DNA of 64,000 nt from Paragemmobacter amnigenus (GCF_009908265.2 NZ_JAAATX020000011.1:120817-184816); one strand, 5' to 3'; shown: positions 25,545 through 34,510, counted from the stretch's first letter. The notes: generated from the sequence alone by a model not told the origin. Made by a program: numbers and translations.

Positions 25545-26888
25545 ATGACACTGAGCTTTGCCCCGGACCGGATCGAGACGTGGCCGCTGGCCAGGCTGCA
25601 GCCATACGCCCGCAATGCGAAGGCGCACGGGCCGGACCAAGTCGCGAAGATCGCCGCCAGCATGGCCGAGTTCGGCTGGACCGTGCCCTGCCTCGTGGCC
25701 GAAGACGGAGAGTTGATCGCGGGGCACGGGCGCGTGCTGGCCGCCACGCAGCTCGGGCTGACCGACGCGCCGGTGATTGTACTCGGGCACCTGACGGAGG
25801 CACAGCGCCGGGCCTATCGGATCGCGGACAACAAGCTGACCGAACTCGGCACCTGGGACGAGGCGCTGTTGTCGGCCGAACTGAACGATCTGCTGGCCGA
25901 GGATTTTGACCTGTCGCTTGTCGGCTTCTCTGACGGCGAGTTGGACAAGCTCTTGGCCTTCGTGCCGGAGGGGGGCGGGGAAGAAGAAGGTCGCGCCGGG
26001 GGCTCCGTGCCGCCGGTGACCATCCCCGAACCACCCCGCAATCCGGCCTCTCGGACTGGCGATCTCTGGATTCTCGGCGACCACCGCCTGCTTTGCGGCG
26101 ACAGTACCAGTCATGACGATGTCCGCCGCCTGATGAACGGGGAGCGGGCAATCCTGTTCGCAACCGACCCGCCGTATCTGGTGGATTACGATGGCTCGAA
26201 CCATCCAACGCGGAACAAGGACTGGTCGCAGTCCTATGGCGTAACTTGGGATGACAGCAGCCAGGGTGCCGAACTCTACGATGGCTTCATCGCCGCCGCC
26301 GTAGCGGAGGCGATCACCGATGACGCCGCCTGGTACTGCTGGCACGCCTCGCGCCGCCAGGCGATGCTGGAAGCCTGCTGGGAAAAAGCGGGGGCCTTCG
26401 TCCATCAGCAGATCATCTGGGTCAAGGACCGCGGGGTTCTGACTCGGTCGCATTATCTGTGGAAGCACGAACCCTGCTTCATGGGCTGGCGCCGCCCGAA
26501 CCGCCCGCCAAAGGTGGCCGAACAGACGCTTCCCTCGACATGGGAGATGCCGTCCTTCACGAAGGACGAACGCCCCGACCACCCCACGCCGAAACCCCTC
26601 GACGCCTTCGGGATCCCGATGCGCCAGCATGTGGCGCGGGGCGGCCTCTGCTACGAGCCGTTCTCCGGCTCGGGTTCGCAGATCATGGCGGGCGAAGCCA
26701 ACGGCCGCCGCGTCTTTGCGATGGAAATCAGCCCGGCCTATGTCGATGTCGCCGTTGAGCGTTGGCAGGCTGAGACCGGCAAGGACGCGATCCTCGACGG
26801 CGATGGTCGAACCTTCGCGCAAGTAAGAACTGAGAGGCTGGGCGAAACCCCGGCCGCACCCGAAACCCTTCCCGAACCCGCCGCGTGA
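25545..26888 (+). CDS. ParB-domain/DNA methyltransferase fusion
   Basis: A 447-aa protein. The first about 140 residues are a ParB/Srx-type nuclease domain (NAKAHGPDQV, GELIAGHGR at 56-63, DNKLTELGTW). The rest is a beta-class N6-adenine or N4-cytosine methyltransferase with TDPPY (catalytic DPPY, 208-211), HPTPKP and PFSGSGS (373-378, SAM binding). Such fusions are common in phages and usually act without a partner restriction enzyme, as here. The ATG at 25545 starts the ParB domain; the frame is open 24 codons further upstream. Confidence 0.88.
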   Translation: MTLSFAPDRIETWPLARLQPYARNAKAHGPDQVAKIAASMAEFGWTVPCLVAEDGELIAGHGRVLAATQLGLTDAPVIVLGHLTEAQRRAYRIADNKLTELGTWDEALLSAELNDLLAEDFDLSLVGFSDGELDKLLAFVPEGGGEEEGRAGGSVPPVTIPEPPRNPASRTGDLWILGDHRLLCGDSTSHDDVRRLMNGERAILFATDPPYLVDYDGSNHPTRNKDWSQSYGVTWDDSSQGAELYDGFIAAAVAEAITDDAAWYCWHASRRQAMLEACWEKAGAFVHQQIIWVKDRGVLTRSHYLWKHEPCFMGWRRPNRPPKVAEQTLPSTWEMPSFTKDERPDHPTPKPLDAFGIPMRQHVARGGLCYEPFSGSGSQIMAGEANGRRVFAMEISPAYVDVAVERWQAETGKDAILDGDGRTFAQVRTERLGETPAAPETLPEPAA

Positions 26889-26889
26889 C

Positions 26890-28071
26890 ATGCATGACCT
26901 GGCTTTACCTTCCTCCGGACGCGTTTCCGGGGCCGGAGACGCATGCCTGTTCGGCCTCTCCCTCTGCTCCGGCGCTGGCGGGTTCGACCTCGGCCTCACC
27001 ATCGCCATCCCCGGATATCGTTCTGTGGGCCATGTCGAACGGGAAACCTTCGCCGCAGCCACTCTCGTGGCGCGGATGGAGGACGCGGCCCTGGATCCAG
27101 CGCCTGTCTGGGACGACGTTGCCACCTTCGACGGCCGCCCTTGGCGCGGCGCGGTGGATATCATCACTGCGGGCTATCCGTGCCAGCCGTTCTCGGTCGC
27201 GGGAAAGCGCCGGGGTGCGGACGATCCGCGCCACCTCTGGCCGCATGTCGCCCGCATCATCGGCGAGGTCGCGCCGCCCTTCGTCTTCCTCGAGAATGTC
27301 GCCCATCATCTCCGCCTCGGCTTCCCCGAAGTCGCCAGCGGACTGGTCGGCATGGGCTACCGCCTTGCGGCAGGACTCTTCACGGCGGCGGAAGTCGGCG
27401 CGCCCCACAGACGTGAGCGGCTGTTCATCCTCGCCATCCGCGAGGCGGACGAGCTGGCCGACCCCGCGCGCCTGCTCTGGCACCCGGTCGAGTGGCGGGA
27501 ACCGGACGGAACTGCTGCGGCTCTGGCCGACACCGAGGGCCAGCGCCAACGAGAACCGGCAGACGAAACCCACGCCATCGCAGGAGGCGGGGCAGCACGG
27601 CATGAACCTGGCGACGACAGCAGCACTTTGGCCGACGCCGCAGATCGACAGTTTCCGCAGCCGGGGCGGCGAGCGGAAGGACGAGAAGGGCCTGGACCGC
27701 ATGGCGCGGGACTGGCCGACGCCGATGGCGAACGATGGCTGCAAGCCGAGTGCGGGCAATCGCCTGTCGGCCGATCTTACCCATGCGGCGGGGATGTGGA
27801 TGACGCCGACGGCACGCGATCACAAGGACGGGGCGACGAGCCTTGCCAACACGCCGGTGAACGGTCTCCTTGGCCGCCAGGTCCTGGTGACGCCGATGGC
27901 TGGGCGCGATACCTCCGAGCCGCGCCGAACCTTGAACCCGCTGTTCGTCGAGGCGCTGATGGGCTGGCCCACCGGGTGGACCGGCTTCGCCTCTGTGGAA
28001 ATGGAGTGGTACCGCTGGTTGCGGCGCATGCGCTGCGAACTCTGGCAGCTGAACTGCTGGCCGATGGATGA
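26890..28071 (+). CDS. DNA cytosine-5 methyltransferase
   Basis: A 393-aa C5-MTase: motif I LCSGAGGFDLGL (near residue 25-36), motif IV GYPCQPFS with catalytic Cys98, motif VI FLENV, motif VIII APHRRERLF, and motif X GNGVVP (370-375). Between VIII and X is a low-complexity stretch rich in LADADG-like repeats, where a second frame is also open and protein-like. No restriction enzyme is adjacent, so it is probably an orphan phage methylase protecting the DNA from host restriction. The ATG at 26890 lies just after the previous stop. Confidence 0.88.
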   Translation: MHDLALPSSGRVSGAGDACLFGLSLCSGAGGFDLGLTIAIPGYRSVGHVERETFAAATLVARMEDAALDPAPVWDDVATFDGRPWRGAVDIITAGYPCQPFSVAGKRRGADDPRHLWPHVARIIGEVAPPFVFLENVAHHLRLGFPEVASGLVGMGYRLAAGLFTAAEVGAPHRRERLFILAIREADELADPARLLWHPVEWREPDGTAAALADTEGQRQREPADETHAIAGGGAARHEPGDDSSTLADAADRQFPQPGRRAEGREGPGPHGAGLADADGERWLQAECGQSPVGRSYPCGGDVDDADGTRSQGRGDEPCQHAGERSPWPPGPGDADGWARYLRAAPNLEPAVRRGADGLAHRVDRLRLCGNGVVPLVAAHALRTLAAELLADG

Positions 28072-28087
28072 CGCGGTGCCAGCATGA
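27455..28087 (+). other. second coding-like frame (WPTP repeats) inside the cytosine methyltransferase gene
   Basis: In the +1 frame relative to the methyltransferase, this part reads as a regular protein with repeated WPTP (WPTPRAC, WPTPRAS, WPTPQID, WPTPMAN, WMTPTAR) and ends LNPLFVEALMGWPTGWTGF followed by WYRWLRRMR. The frame is open from 26885 but only shadow-like before 27455. Possible internal starts include the ATG of MNLATT. Whether it is translated cannot be told from sequence. Confidence 0.45.
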
Positions 28088-28320
28088 AGCAGTCCTGTTT
28101 CATGTCACTGGTCGAGGCCGTCGCCAATGTGATCGTCGGCTATTGCGTCGCGGTCGGCACGCAGATCCTGATCTTCCCGATGTTCGGGCTTCACACGACG
28201 CTGGCGCAGAACCTCAAGATGGGCGCAGTGTTCACCGTTGTCAGCATTGCGCGTTCCTTCGCCTTGCGGCGGGTGTTCGAGGCGATCCGTTGCGCGATGA
28301 ACAAGGAACACCAGCGTTAG
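28084..28320 (+). CDS. small phage membrane protein (DUF7220-like)
   Basis: A 78-aa protein with two hydrophobic segments (VEAVANVIVGYCVAVGTQIL and MGAVFTVVSIARSFAL) and a short basic tail. The layout SLVEAVANVIVGY...QILIFPMFG...SIARSFALRR is typical of a small phage membrane protein family I know as DUF7220. It starts a few bases after the methyltransferase. Function unknown; an anti-holin or exclusion role is only a guess. Confidence 0.65.
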   Translation: MKQSCFMSLVEAVANVIVGYCVAVGTQILIFPMFGLHTTLAQNLKMGAVFTVVSIARSFALRRVFEAIRCAMNKEHQR

Positions 28321-28439
28321 GCTGATCACCATCAAGCGGTTTCGAAGTTGCCGCAATAAAACTCAGATCCTATGGTTTCTCCGAGTTGGAGGCGGCGGCT
28401 GATCTAATTTGCTGCCCAGAGATTTGGATCGAGATTGTA

Positions 28440-29216
28440 GTGCTGCAGAACCAAGAAGAAGGAAAAAGCGACTCCGCCGACTTGCTTCCAGACGGCCTAG
28501 AAGCGTTACGGCGAGAGCTCGGCCTCAGGGATGTGATGGGGTTGATCGAGAGGACTGCGCGATGGGTCGATCCGCGAACATTCGAGTATCTTCCCGTCTG
28601 GTATCCAGAACACGCGCGACGCGCCCTTTTCTATAAGGCGAACTGGTCTGAGCCGCAGATGAACCGTAATCGGCAGACGGGCGCGATCATCCACAAATTC
28701 GAAGGAAACATTCACGCGAACAAGGCTCTAACGCTTGCACTGGGCCTTCGTGCCGAGGAAAGGCCGAACTGGTCATGTTGCCACATATGGGGTGTGGATG
28801 ATGCCGCTTATCAGATCAGCAACGCCGTGGTGCAGGATCGGCGCTTCTTTTCCTGCGTGGCGAACATGGTCCTTCTCCCCACGCCGCTAAAGGCATTCAC
28901 GGACGTCATGACCGAAGTAAAGATGATGCTGCGCGTATGCGCGTTGCAACTCTACGGTTGGTCTTGTGACCATGAGGAGGTCGCAGACAACGCGCGGCAG
29001 GTGGCGGAATGGTTGGATTGGGAGGCTTACCCGGAAAGCTGGCCGAAGCCTGATCGGCCCTCGCGCCCTCTCGGCATGGCCAGGTTCTCGGCGAGGATCA
29101 AGGACGCGGCAGACCGCAGGAAGGCCGCCATTCGCAACGATCTAGCATCTGCAGGCCCGCACTATCCTCGGGATGATGTCCGCAAGGTGCTCGACTACTG
29201 GAACATCTCGCTTTGA
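28440..29216 (+). CDS. unrecognised prophage protein with Cys-Cys-His motif
   Basis: The protein is about 258 aa if it starts at GTG 28440 (GAG ribosome site); a TTG at 28386 would add 18 residues. The middle contains NWSCCHIWGVDD and CVANMVLLPTPLKAF, whose His...Asn...Leu-Leu-Pro spacing recalls HNH-type nucleases, but the second histidine is not evident. Base composition is lower in GC than the neighbours, pointing to separate acquisition. It is convergent with the DUF3489 gene. Confidence 0.55.
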   Translation: MLQNQEEGKSDSADLLPDGLEALRRELGLRDVMGLIERTARWVDPRTFEYLPVWYPEHARRALFYKANWSEPQMNRNRQTGAIIHKFEGNIHANKALTLALGLRAEERPNWSCCHIWGVDDAAYQISNAVVQDRRFFSCVANMVLLPTPLKAFTDVMTEVKMMLRVCALQLYGWSCDHEEVADNARQVAEWLDWEAYPESWPKPDRPSRPLGMARFSARIKDAADRRKAAIRNDLASAGPHYPRDDVRKVLDYWNISL

Positions 29217-29225
29217 GACAAGGAG

Positions 29226-29253
29226 GCCGCCGCCCCGAGGGACGGCGGCATTT
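29226..29253. terminator. terminator-like hairpin between convergent genes
   Basis: GCCGCCG (29226-29232) and CGGCGGC (29243-29249) form a 7-bp stem with a 10-nt loop followed by ATTT; the T-tract is weak. Confidence 0.5.
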
Positions 29254-29274
29254 CGACTTGCATGGCGCGCGGCG

Positions 29275-29847
29275 CTAGTCGCGCGGCAGGCTATAGACCC
29301 GTCCGCGCCCCTCGACCTTCTCCGAGGTCACCTCGAGTCCGAGCTTCTTCTTCAGTGCCCCGGCCATCGCGCCGCGCACCGTGTGCGACTGCCAGCCCGT
29401 GGTGGCGATGATCTCCTCGATTGTCGCGCCCTCTGGCGCACGCAGCATGGCGATCAGCGTGGCCTGTTTGGTGCCCTCGCGCAGCGTGCGCGCCTTGGGC
29501 GTGGCTTCGGGCGCGGTGGTGGTGTCCGTCGCGGACACACCCCTCGGCGCCTCGTCGGTGCCCGTGCGCGCGCTGTGCGTGTCGTCGGGCTCGATGCCGA
29601 TCGCTGCAAGCCCTGCGTCGGTGGCAATCAGCGTTACGCCATGGCCGTCGCCGGTTTCGCGCCACATGGGTTCGCCCTTGCGAAGGTCGGCGTCGACCTC
29701 CTGCAGCAATCCCTTGCCGATCATCGCGCCGACCACCTTTGCAGCGGCACCGCCGCGCAGGCTCTCGGGCAGCGGCAGGGCGATGTGCTCGGGACGCTGC
29801 GCGGCCGCGCTCAGGATCAGGGCTTGGGTGTCGGAAAGCTGTGTCAT
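29275..29847 (-). CDS. DUF3489 domain protein
   Basis: A 190-aa protein. The C-terminal 70 residues (TKQATLIAMLRAPEGATIEE...GWQSHTVRGAMAGALKKKLG) are a winged-helix DUF3489 domain common in alphaproteobacterial phages; the N-terminal part (MTQLSDTQALILSAAAQRP) is a second helical module, joined by an Ala/Thr-rich linker. It may be a DNA-binding regulator. The ATG at 29847 has a GGGAGA ribosome site. Confidence 0.75.
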   Translation of the reverse strand: MTQLSDTQALILSAAAQRPEHIALPLPESLRGGAAAKVVGAMIGKGLLQEVDADLRKGEPMWRETGDGHGVTLIATDAGLAAIGIEPDDTHSARTGTDEAPRGVSATDTTTAPEATPKARTLREGTKQATLIAMLRAPEGATIEEIIATTGWQSHTVRGAMAGALKKKLGLEVTSEKVEGRGRVYSLPRD

Positions 29848-29936
29848 TGTCGTCTCCCGTATCGGGGCGCGCGGAATGCGGACCCTTCTACGAGGCCGAG
29901 CCCCGCAGGGCGGAGCTGGCGCGATGAATGCGTTGG

Positions 29937-30161
29937 TTATTCGGCGTGCTCGCCTTCCTTGAACGCGCTGTCGGTGATCTCGCGCAGACGGTCGCGGTAG
30001 TGATGCAGGGTACCGACATGCCCCCAGTTGATCTCGTCGGGGCTGGTCTCGAAATGGTCCGCGCTGAGGGCGGCGAGGCGTTCCAGCATCGCGTCGATCT
30101 CGGCCTTGGCGGCGATGAAGGCGTTGATGGCTTTCGTGTTGTCGGTCGCGCGGTGGGTCAT
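29937..30161 (-). CDS. small hypothetical helical protein
   Basis: A 74-aa all-helical protein (MTHRATDNTKAINAFIAAKAE...) ending acidic. A GGAG ribosome site precedes the ATG. It lies upstream of the DUF3489 gene in the same direction and is divergent from the terminase genes. I know of such small proteins in this position but not of a function. Confidence 0.6.
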   Translation of the reverse strand: MTHRATDNTKAINAFIAAKAEIDAMLERLAALSADHFETSPDEINWGHVGTLHHYRDRLREITDSAFKEGEHAE

Positions 30162-30223
30162 CTTGGTGGCTCCGAGGTGAGTTGCATCGTCCTTCTGGAA
30201 ACACGTTCCCTCTGTCCGCGATG

Positions 30224-30240
30224 CTTATCAACGAGATAAG
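30224..30240. promoter_or_regulatory. inverted repeat in the divergent gap before the late operon
   Basis: CTTATC-aacga-GATAAG is a perfect 6+6 repeat 33 nt before the terminase small subunit gene. A TGATAAT stretch (about 30254-30260) behind it could be a -10 element. It may control late transcription or the divergent minus-strand pair. Confidence 0.35.
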
Positions 30241-30272
30241 TGCATGATTTGGATTGATAATCGGAGCGAACG

Positions 30273-30833
30273 ATGCAGGGCATGAGTGAGCGCCAGTATG
30301 CCGCGCATGTCGGGCTGTCCCGTGGCGCGGTCCAGAAGGCAAAGCTTGCCGAACGGCTGGTCCTCTATCCCGACGGCAGCATCAACGCGGCCGCCAGCGA
30401 CGCACGGCGGGCAGACACCACGGACCCGTCCAAGACCCGCAAGCCGCCCGAACCGAAGCTGAAACCCGTCCCCGAGGCGGCGGTCGCCTCAGTCGGCGAA
30501 ACCCTGCGCGAGGAGGGTCTGCCCGCCCCGGTCGCGGCCGGTGGGACCACCTTCCTGCAGGCGAAGACCGCCAACGAGGTGCTGAAGGCGCAGGAACGGC
30601 GTATCCGGCTGCAAAAGCTGAAGGGGGAATTGATCGAGCGGGCGCGCGCGCTGGCGCTGGTGTTCCGCCTGGCCCGCGAGGTCCGGGATGCATGGGTGAA
30701 CTGGCCCGCGCGGTCAGCAGCGCTGATGGCGGCCGATCTCGGCGTGGAGCCCGCTGTGATGCAGAAGGTTCTGGAAACACATGTACGCGCCCACCTCGAC
30801 GAGCTTGCCGAGGTCCGGCCCGACTTCCGGTGA
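30273..30833 (+). CDS. phage terminase small subunit-like protein
   Basis: A 186-aa protein with an N-terminal helix-turn-helix (MSERQYAAHVGLSRGAVQKAK), a proline-rich linker and a C-terminal helical region (LKAQERRIRLQKLKGELIE). This is the Nu1-like layout of DNA-recognition subunits that start packaging, and the terminase large subunit follows. A GGAG ribosome site precedes the ATG. Confidence 0.7.
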   Translation: MQGMSERQYAAHVGLSRGAVQKAKLAERLVLYPDGSINAAASDARRADTTDPSKTRKPPEPKLKPVPEAAVASVGETLREEGLPAPVAAGGTTFLQAKTANEVLKAQERRIRLQKLKGELIERARALALVFRLAREVRDAWVNWPARSAALMAADLGVEPAVMQKVLETHVRAHLDELAEVRPDFR

Positions 30834-32784
30834 TGATGAAGGCTTGTCGGATTTCGACGGCGCGGCAGAAATCCTCCGCATCTGGGGCGCGGGGCTAACG
30901 CCCGATCCGGATCTGACGGTTTCGGAATGGGCAGACCGGCACCGGATGCTCTCTGGTCGCGCCTCGGCCGAGCCGGGGCGGTATCGCACAGGGCGCACGC
31001 CCTACATGCGCGAGATCATGGACCGGCTGAGCCCCGGCGATCCCACGCAGCGGATCGTGTTCATGAAAGCTGCACAGGTCGGCGCGACGGAAGCCGGCAA
31101 CAACTGGATCGGCTTTGCCATCCACCAGGCGCCGGGTCCGATGCTTGCGGTCCAGCCGACGGTGGAACTTGCCAAGCGCAACTCGCGCCAGCGGATCGAC
31201 CCGCTGATCGAGGAAAGCCCGGAGCTTCGGGAGCGGGTGAAGCCGGCCCGGTCGCGCGATGCAGGCAACACGATGCTGTCCAAGGAGTTCGCGGGCGGCA
31301 TCCTGATCATGACCGGGGCGAACTCGGCGGTCGGACTGCGGTCCACCCCTGCACGGTACATCTTCCTCGACGAGGTAGACGCCTATCCGGCCTCGGCCGA
31401 CGAAGAGGGCGACCCAGTCACGCTGGCCGAGGCCCGGTCACTGACCTTCGCCCATCGGCGCAAAGTGCTGTTGGTATCGACGCCCACGATCCGGGGGCTG
31501 TCCCGCATCGAGCGGGAATACGAGGCGAGCGACCAGCGCCGGTTCTTCGTGCCGTGCCCGCTTTGCGGCGCGATGCAGTGGCTGAAATTCGACAGGTTGC
31601 GCTGGCAGAAGGGGCGGCCGGAAACGGCGGAATACAATTGCGAGGGTTGTGATCAGCCGATCGCGGAACACCACAAAACAGCGATGCTGGAGGGTGGTGA
31701 ATGGCGGGCGACCGCCACGGCCGCAGATCCCACAACGGTCGGCTACCACCTTTCGGCGCTCTATTCGCCGGTGGGCTGGCTCAGCTGGCAGCGCATTGCC
31801 CGCGGCTGGGAGGCGGCCCAAGGGTCGGACGAGGCGATCAAGGCTTTCCGCAACACCATCCTTGGCGAGACCTGGGTCGAAACTGGGGAAGCGCCGGACT
31901 GGCAGCGGCTCTACGACCGGCGCGAGGCGTGGAAACCCGGCACCGTTCCCGCGGGTGGGCTGTTCCTGACGGCCGGGGCCGACGTCCAGAAGGACCGGAT
32001 CGAGGTCGATGTCTGGGCCTGGGGCCGCGGACTTGAGTCCTGGCTGGTCGATCACATCGTGATCGAGGGCGGCCCCGACCGACACGACGCGTGGTCGGAA
32101 CTGACCACGCTGCTGGACCGGTCTTGGCCGCATGAACGCGGCGCGCATCTGCGGATTGCTCGGCTGGCCATCGACACGGGCTACGAGGCTCCGGCGGTCT
32201 ATTCCTGGTCGCGGGCGCAGGGCTTCGCGCAGGTCTCGCCGGTCAAGGGCGTCGAGGGGTTCAACCGCTCCAGTCCGGTGTCTGGCCCGACCTTCGTCGA
32301 CGCGACCGAGGGTGGCAAACGCTTGCGGCGCGGGGCACGGCTCTGGACCGTGGCGGTCTCGACCTTCAAGGCCGAGACCTACCGCTTCCTGCGGCTGGCG
32401 CGGCCGACCGAGGAGGAGATGGCCGAGGGGGCGGCGTTTCCGTCCGGCTCAGTGCATCTGCCGCACTGGGTCGAGAACGAATGGCTGAAGCAGTTCGTGG
32501 CGGAACAGCTGGTGACGGTGCGCACGAAGCGCGGCTTCGCCAAGCTCGAATGGCAGAAGCTGCGCGAACGCAATGAGGCGCTGGACTGCCGGGTCTATGC
32601 CCGCGCAGCCGCCTGGATCGCGGGTACGGATCGCTGGACCGACGAGAAATGGCGCGATCTCGAGGATCAACTCGGGGCCGCGCCCACGGAAATGGATGGT
32701 GCGGGGCGGGTCAACCGGCCGCAGTCCGCACCCCAGGGAAAACGGCAGTCGGACTGGCTTGGCCGACGCGGAGGATGGTTCTGA
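30781..32784 (+). CDS. phage terminase large subunit (lambda GpA family)
   Basis: A 667-aa packaging motor. The ATPase part shows the GpA-type P-loop KAAQVGATEAG and Walker B YIFLDEVDA, a zinc pair set CPLC...CEGC sits between, and the nuclease part contains TAGADVQKDRIEV. The frame overlaps the small subunit by 53 nt if it starts at ATG 30781; a TTG around 30844 is an alternative. It cuts concatemers and pumps DNA into the prohead. Confidence 0.92.
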   Translation: MYAPTSTSLPRSGPTSGDDEGLSDFDGAAEILRIWGAGLTPDPDLTVSEWADRHRMLSGRASAEPGRYRTGRTPYMREIMDRLSPGDPTQRIVFMKAAQVGATEAGNNWIGFAIHQAPGPMLAVQPTVELAKRNSRQRIDPLIEESPELRERVKPARSRDAGNTMLSKEFAGGILIMTGANSAVGLRSTPARYIFLDEVDAYPASADEEGDPVTLAEARSLTFAHRRKVLLVSTPTIRGLSRIEREYEASDQRRFFVPCPLCGAMQWLKFDRLRWQKGRPETAEYNCEGCDQPIAEHHKTAMLEGGEWRATATAADPTTVGYHLSALYSPVGWLSWQRIARGWEAAQGSDEAIKAFRNTILGETWVETGEAPDWQRLYDRREAWKPGTVPAGGLFLTAGADVQKDRIEVDVWAWGRGLESWLVDHIVIEGGPDRHDAWSELTTLLDRSWPHERGAHLRIARLAIDTGYEAPAVYSWSRAQGFAQVSPVKGVEGFNRSSPVSGPTFVDATEGGKRLRRGARLWTVAVSTFKAETYRFLRLARPTEEEMAEGAAFPSGSVHLPHWVENEWLKQFVAEQLVTVRTKRGFAKLEWQKLRERNEALDCRVYARAAAWIAGTDRWTDEKWRDLEDQLGAAPTEMDGAGRVNRPQSAPQGKRQSDWLGRRGGWF

Positions 32785-32785
32785 C

Positions 32786-32995
32786 ATGACGGATTGGACG
32801 GAGACAGAGCTGGCTGCATTGCGCCGGGCCTATGCCTGCGGCACGACGCGGGTCAGCTATGATGGAAAATCCGTCGACTATGGCTCAGCCGAGGATCTGC
32901 TGGGCCGCATCCGCACCATCGAGCGGGCCATCGCGGGGACGACCCGACCTCTGCCGGTCGCCGGGCTGGCGGGCTTCTCGCGCGGGGATCGCTGA
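32786..32995 (+). CDS. gpW-like head-tail joining protein
   Basis: A 69-aa protein (MTDWTETELAALRRAYACGT...VDYGSAEDLLGRIRTIERA) of the gpW type that sits at the head-tail interface. Its place between terminase and portal is the lambda order. The stop overlaps the portal start as TGATG. Confidence 0.8.
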   Translation: MTDWTETELAALRRAYACGTTRVSYDGKSVDYGSAEDLLGRIRTIERAIAGTTRPLPVAGLAGFSRGDR

Positions 32996-34506
32996 TGTCG
33001 GCCAACTGGTTCGATCACGCTATCGCGACGATCGCGCCTCGGGCTGCCGCCCGTCGCGTGCTGGCGCGACAGGCATTCGAGACCCTGACGCGCGGCTATG
33101 ACGGTGCGTCAAAAGGGCGGCGCACGGACGGTTGGCGCGCGTCGGGATCCTCGGCCGACACCGAAATCGGCGTGGCAGGGGCGCTGCTGCGCGACCGGAT
33201 GCGCGATCTCGTCCGCAACAACCCGCATGCAGCCAAGGCCGTGGCGGTGCTGGTGAACAACATCGTCGGTTCGGGCATCATGCCCCGTGCAGCCAGCGGC
33301 GATGACAAGCTCGACCGTAAGGTGGACGCGTTGTTCGCTCGCTGGACGGCGGAGTGCGATGCCGATGGCCAGCTCGACTTCTACGGGCTGCAGACGCTGA
33401 TCTGCCGCGAAATGATCGAAGCGGGCGAGGTGTTGATCCGTCGCAGGCTCCGGAGGGCCAGCGACGGTTTGCCAGTGCCGCTGCAATTGCAGGTGCTGGA
33501 GGCCGACTTCCTCGACGCCACCAAGTCCAGTTACACGGGCGCGGGCCGCATCGTGCAGGGCATCGAGTTCGACCCGGTCGGCAAACGCCGGGCCTACTGG
33601 CTGCATGCCGCGCATCCCGGCGATGCCTGGGGTGCGCTGCAGGGCAGGCTCGGATCGCGACCGGTCCCCGCGACCGAAATCGCCCATGTCTACGAGAAGC
33701 AGCGCACGCAGGCGCGCGGCGTTCCCTGGGGCGCACCGGTGATCCGCAGCTTGCGCGACCTCGACGACTACGAGGTGGCCGAACTGGTGCGCAAGAAGAC
33801 CGAGGCCTGCGTCACGGCCATCGTCTTCGCCGACGACGAGGCGCAGCAGGGCATCGCGCCCGCCGTGGTCGATGCCGATGGCAACAGGGTCGAGCAGTTC
33901 GAACCGGGGCTGATCGCCTATGCGCGCGGCGGCAAGGACATCCGGTTCAACCAACCCGCTGCCACCGGCGGCTACGGCGAATACAAGCGGGCCAGCCTGC
34001 ACACGATCTCGGCCGGGTTCCGGGTGCCCTACGAGCTGCTGACTGGGGACCTGTCCCAGGTGAACTATTCCTCGATCCGGGCGGGGCTGGTCGAGTTCCG
34101 GCGCATGATCGACGCCGTGCAGTGGCAGCTCTTCATTCCGATGCTCTGTGCGCCGGTGTGGCGCTGGTTCACGGAAGCCGCATGGGCGGCGGGGCAGATC
34201 CCGACACCGGACGTGCCGGTGGAATGGTCGCCGCCGAAGTTCGACGCGGTCGATCCCTACAAGGATGCGATGGCCGACCTGCTGGCGATCCGGACAGGCA
34301 CGATGACGCTGGCGCAGGCCATCGCCCGGCAGGGCCACAACCCGGACGCGGTCCTCGCGGAAATCGCCGCGACTAACGCCAAGCTCGATGGTCTCGGCCT
34401 CGTGCTCGACAGCGACCCGCGCCGCGTCACCAAGACCGGCAGCGCGCAGGCGGGCGACCCAACCAGTGACCCGGCCGCCCCCGCATCCGAACCAGAGAAG
34501 GAATAG
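32995..34506 (+). CDS. phage portal protein (lambda gpB family)
   Basis: A 503-aa portal subunit, the dodecameric DNA channel at the capsid vertex. Family segments include RDLVRNNPHAAKAVAVLVNN, EAGEVLIRRR, AHVYEKQRTQARGVPWGAPV and QVNYSSIRAGLVEFRR. The C-terminus is disordered and rich in Ala, Pro and Asp. The TGATG overlap with the gpW-like gene supports the start. Confidence 0.92.
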   Translation: MSANWFDHAIATIAPRAAARRVLARQAFETLTRGYDGASKGRRTDGWRASGSSADTEIGVAGALLRDRMRDLVRNNPHAAKAVAVLVNNIVGSGIMPRAASGDDKLDRKVDALFARWTAECDADGQLDFYGLQTLICREMIEAGEVLIRRRLRRASDGLPVPLQLQVLEADFLDATKSSYTGAGRIVQGIEFDPVGKRRAYWLHAAHPGDAWGALQGRLGSRPVPATEIAHVYEKQRTQARGVPWGAPVIRSLRDLDDYEVAELVRKKTEACVTAIVFADDEAQQGIAPAVVDADGNRVEQFEPGLIAYARGGKDIRFNQPAATGGYGEYKRASLHTISAGFRVPYELLTGDLSQVNYSSIRAGLVEFRRMIDAVQWQLFIPMLCAPVWRWFTEAAWAAGQIPTPDVPVEWSPPKFDAVDPYKDAMADLLAIRTGTMTLAQAIARQGHNPDAVLAEIAATNAKLDGLGLVLDSDPRRVTKTGSAQAGDPTSDPAAPASEPEKE

Positions 34507-34510
34507 GGCC

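Noticed and set aside
25179..27167. 662-aa minus-strand ORF
   Set aside because: Covers the repeat-rich gap and the antisense of the ParB-methyltransferase gene; no recognisable domain.
26885..27455. N-terminal part of the second frame over the cytosine methyltransferase gene
   Set aside because: Ser/Arg/Pro-rich shadow sequence; only the part after 27455 looks protein-like.
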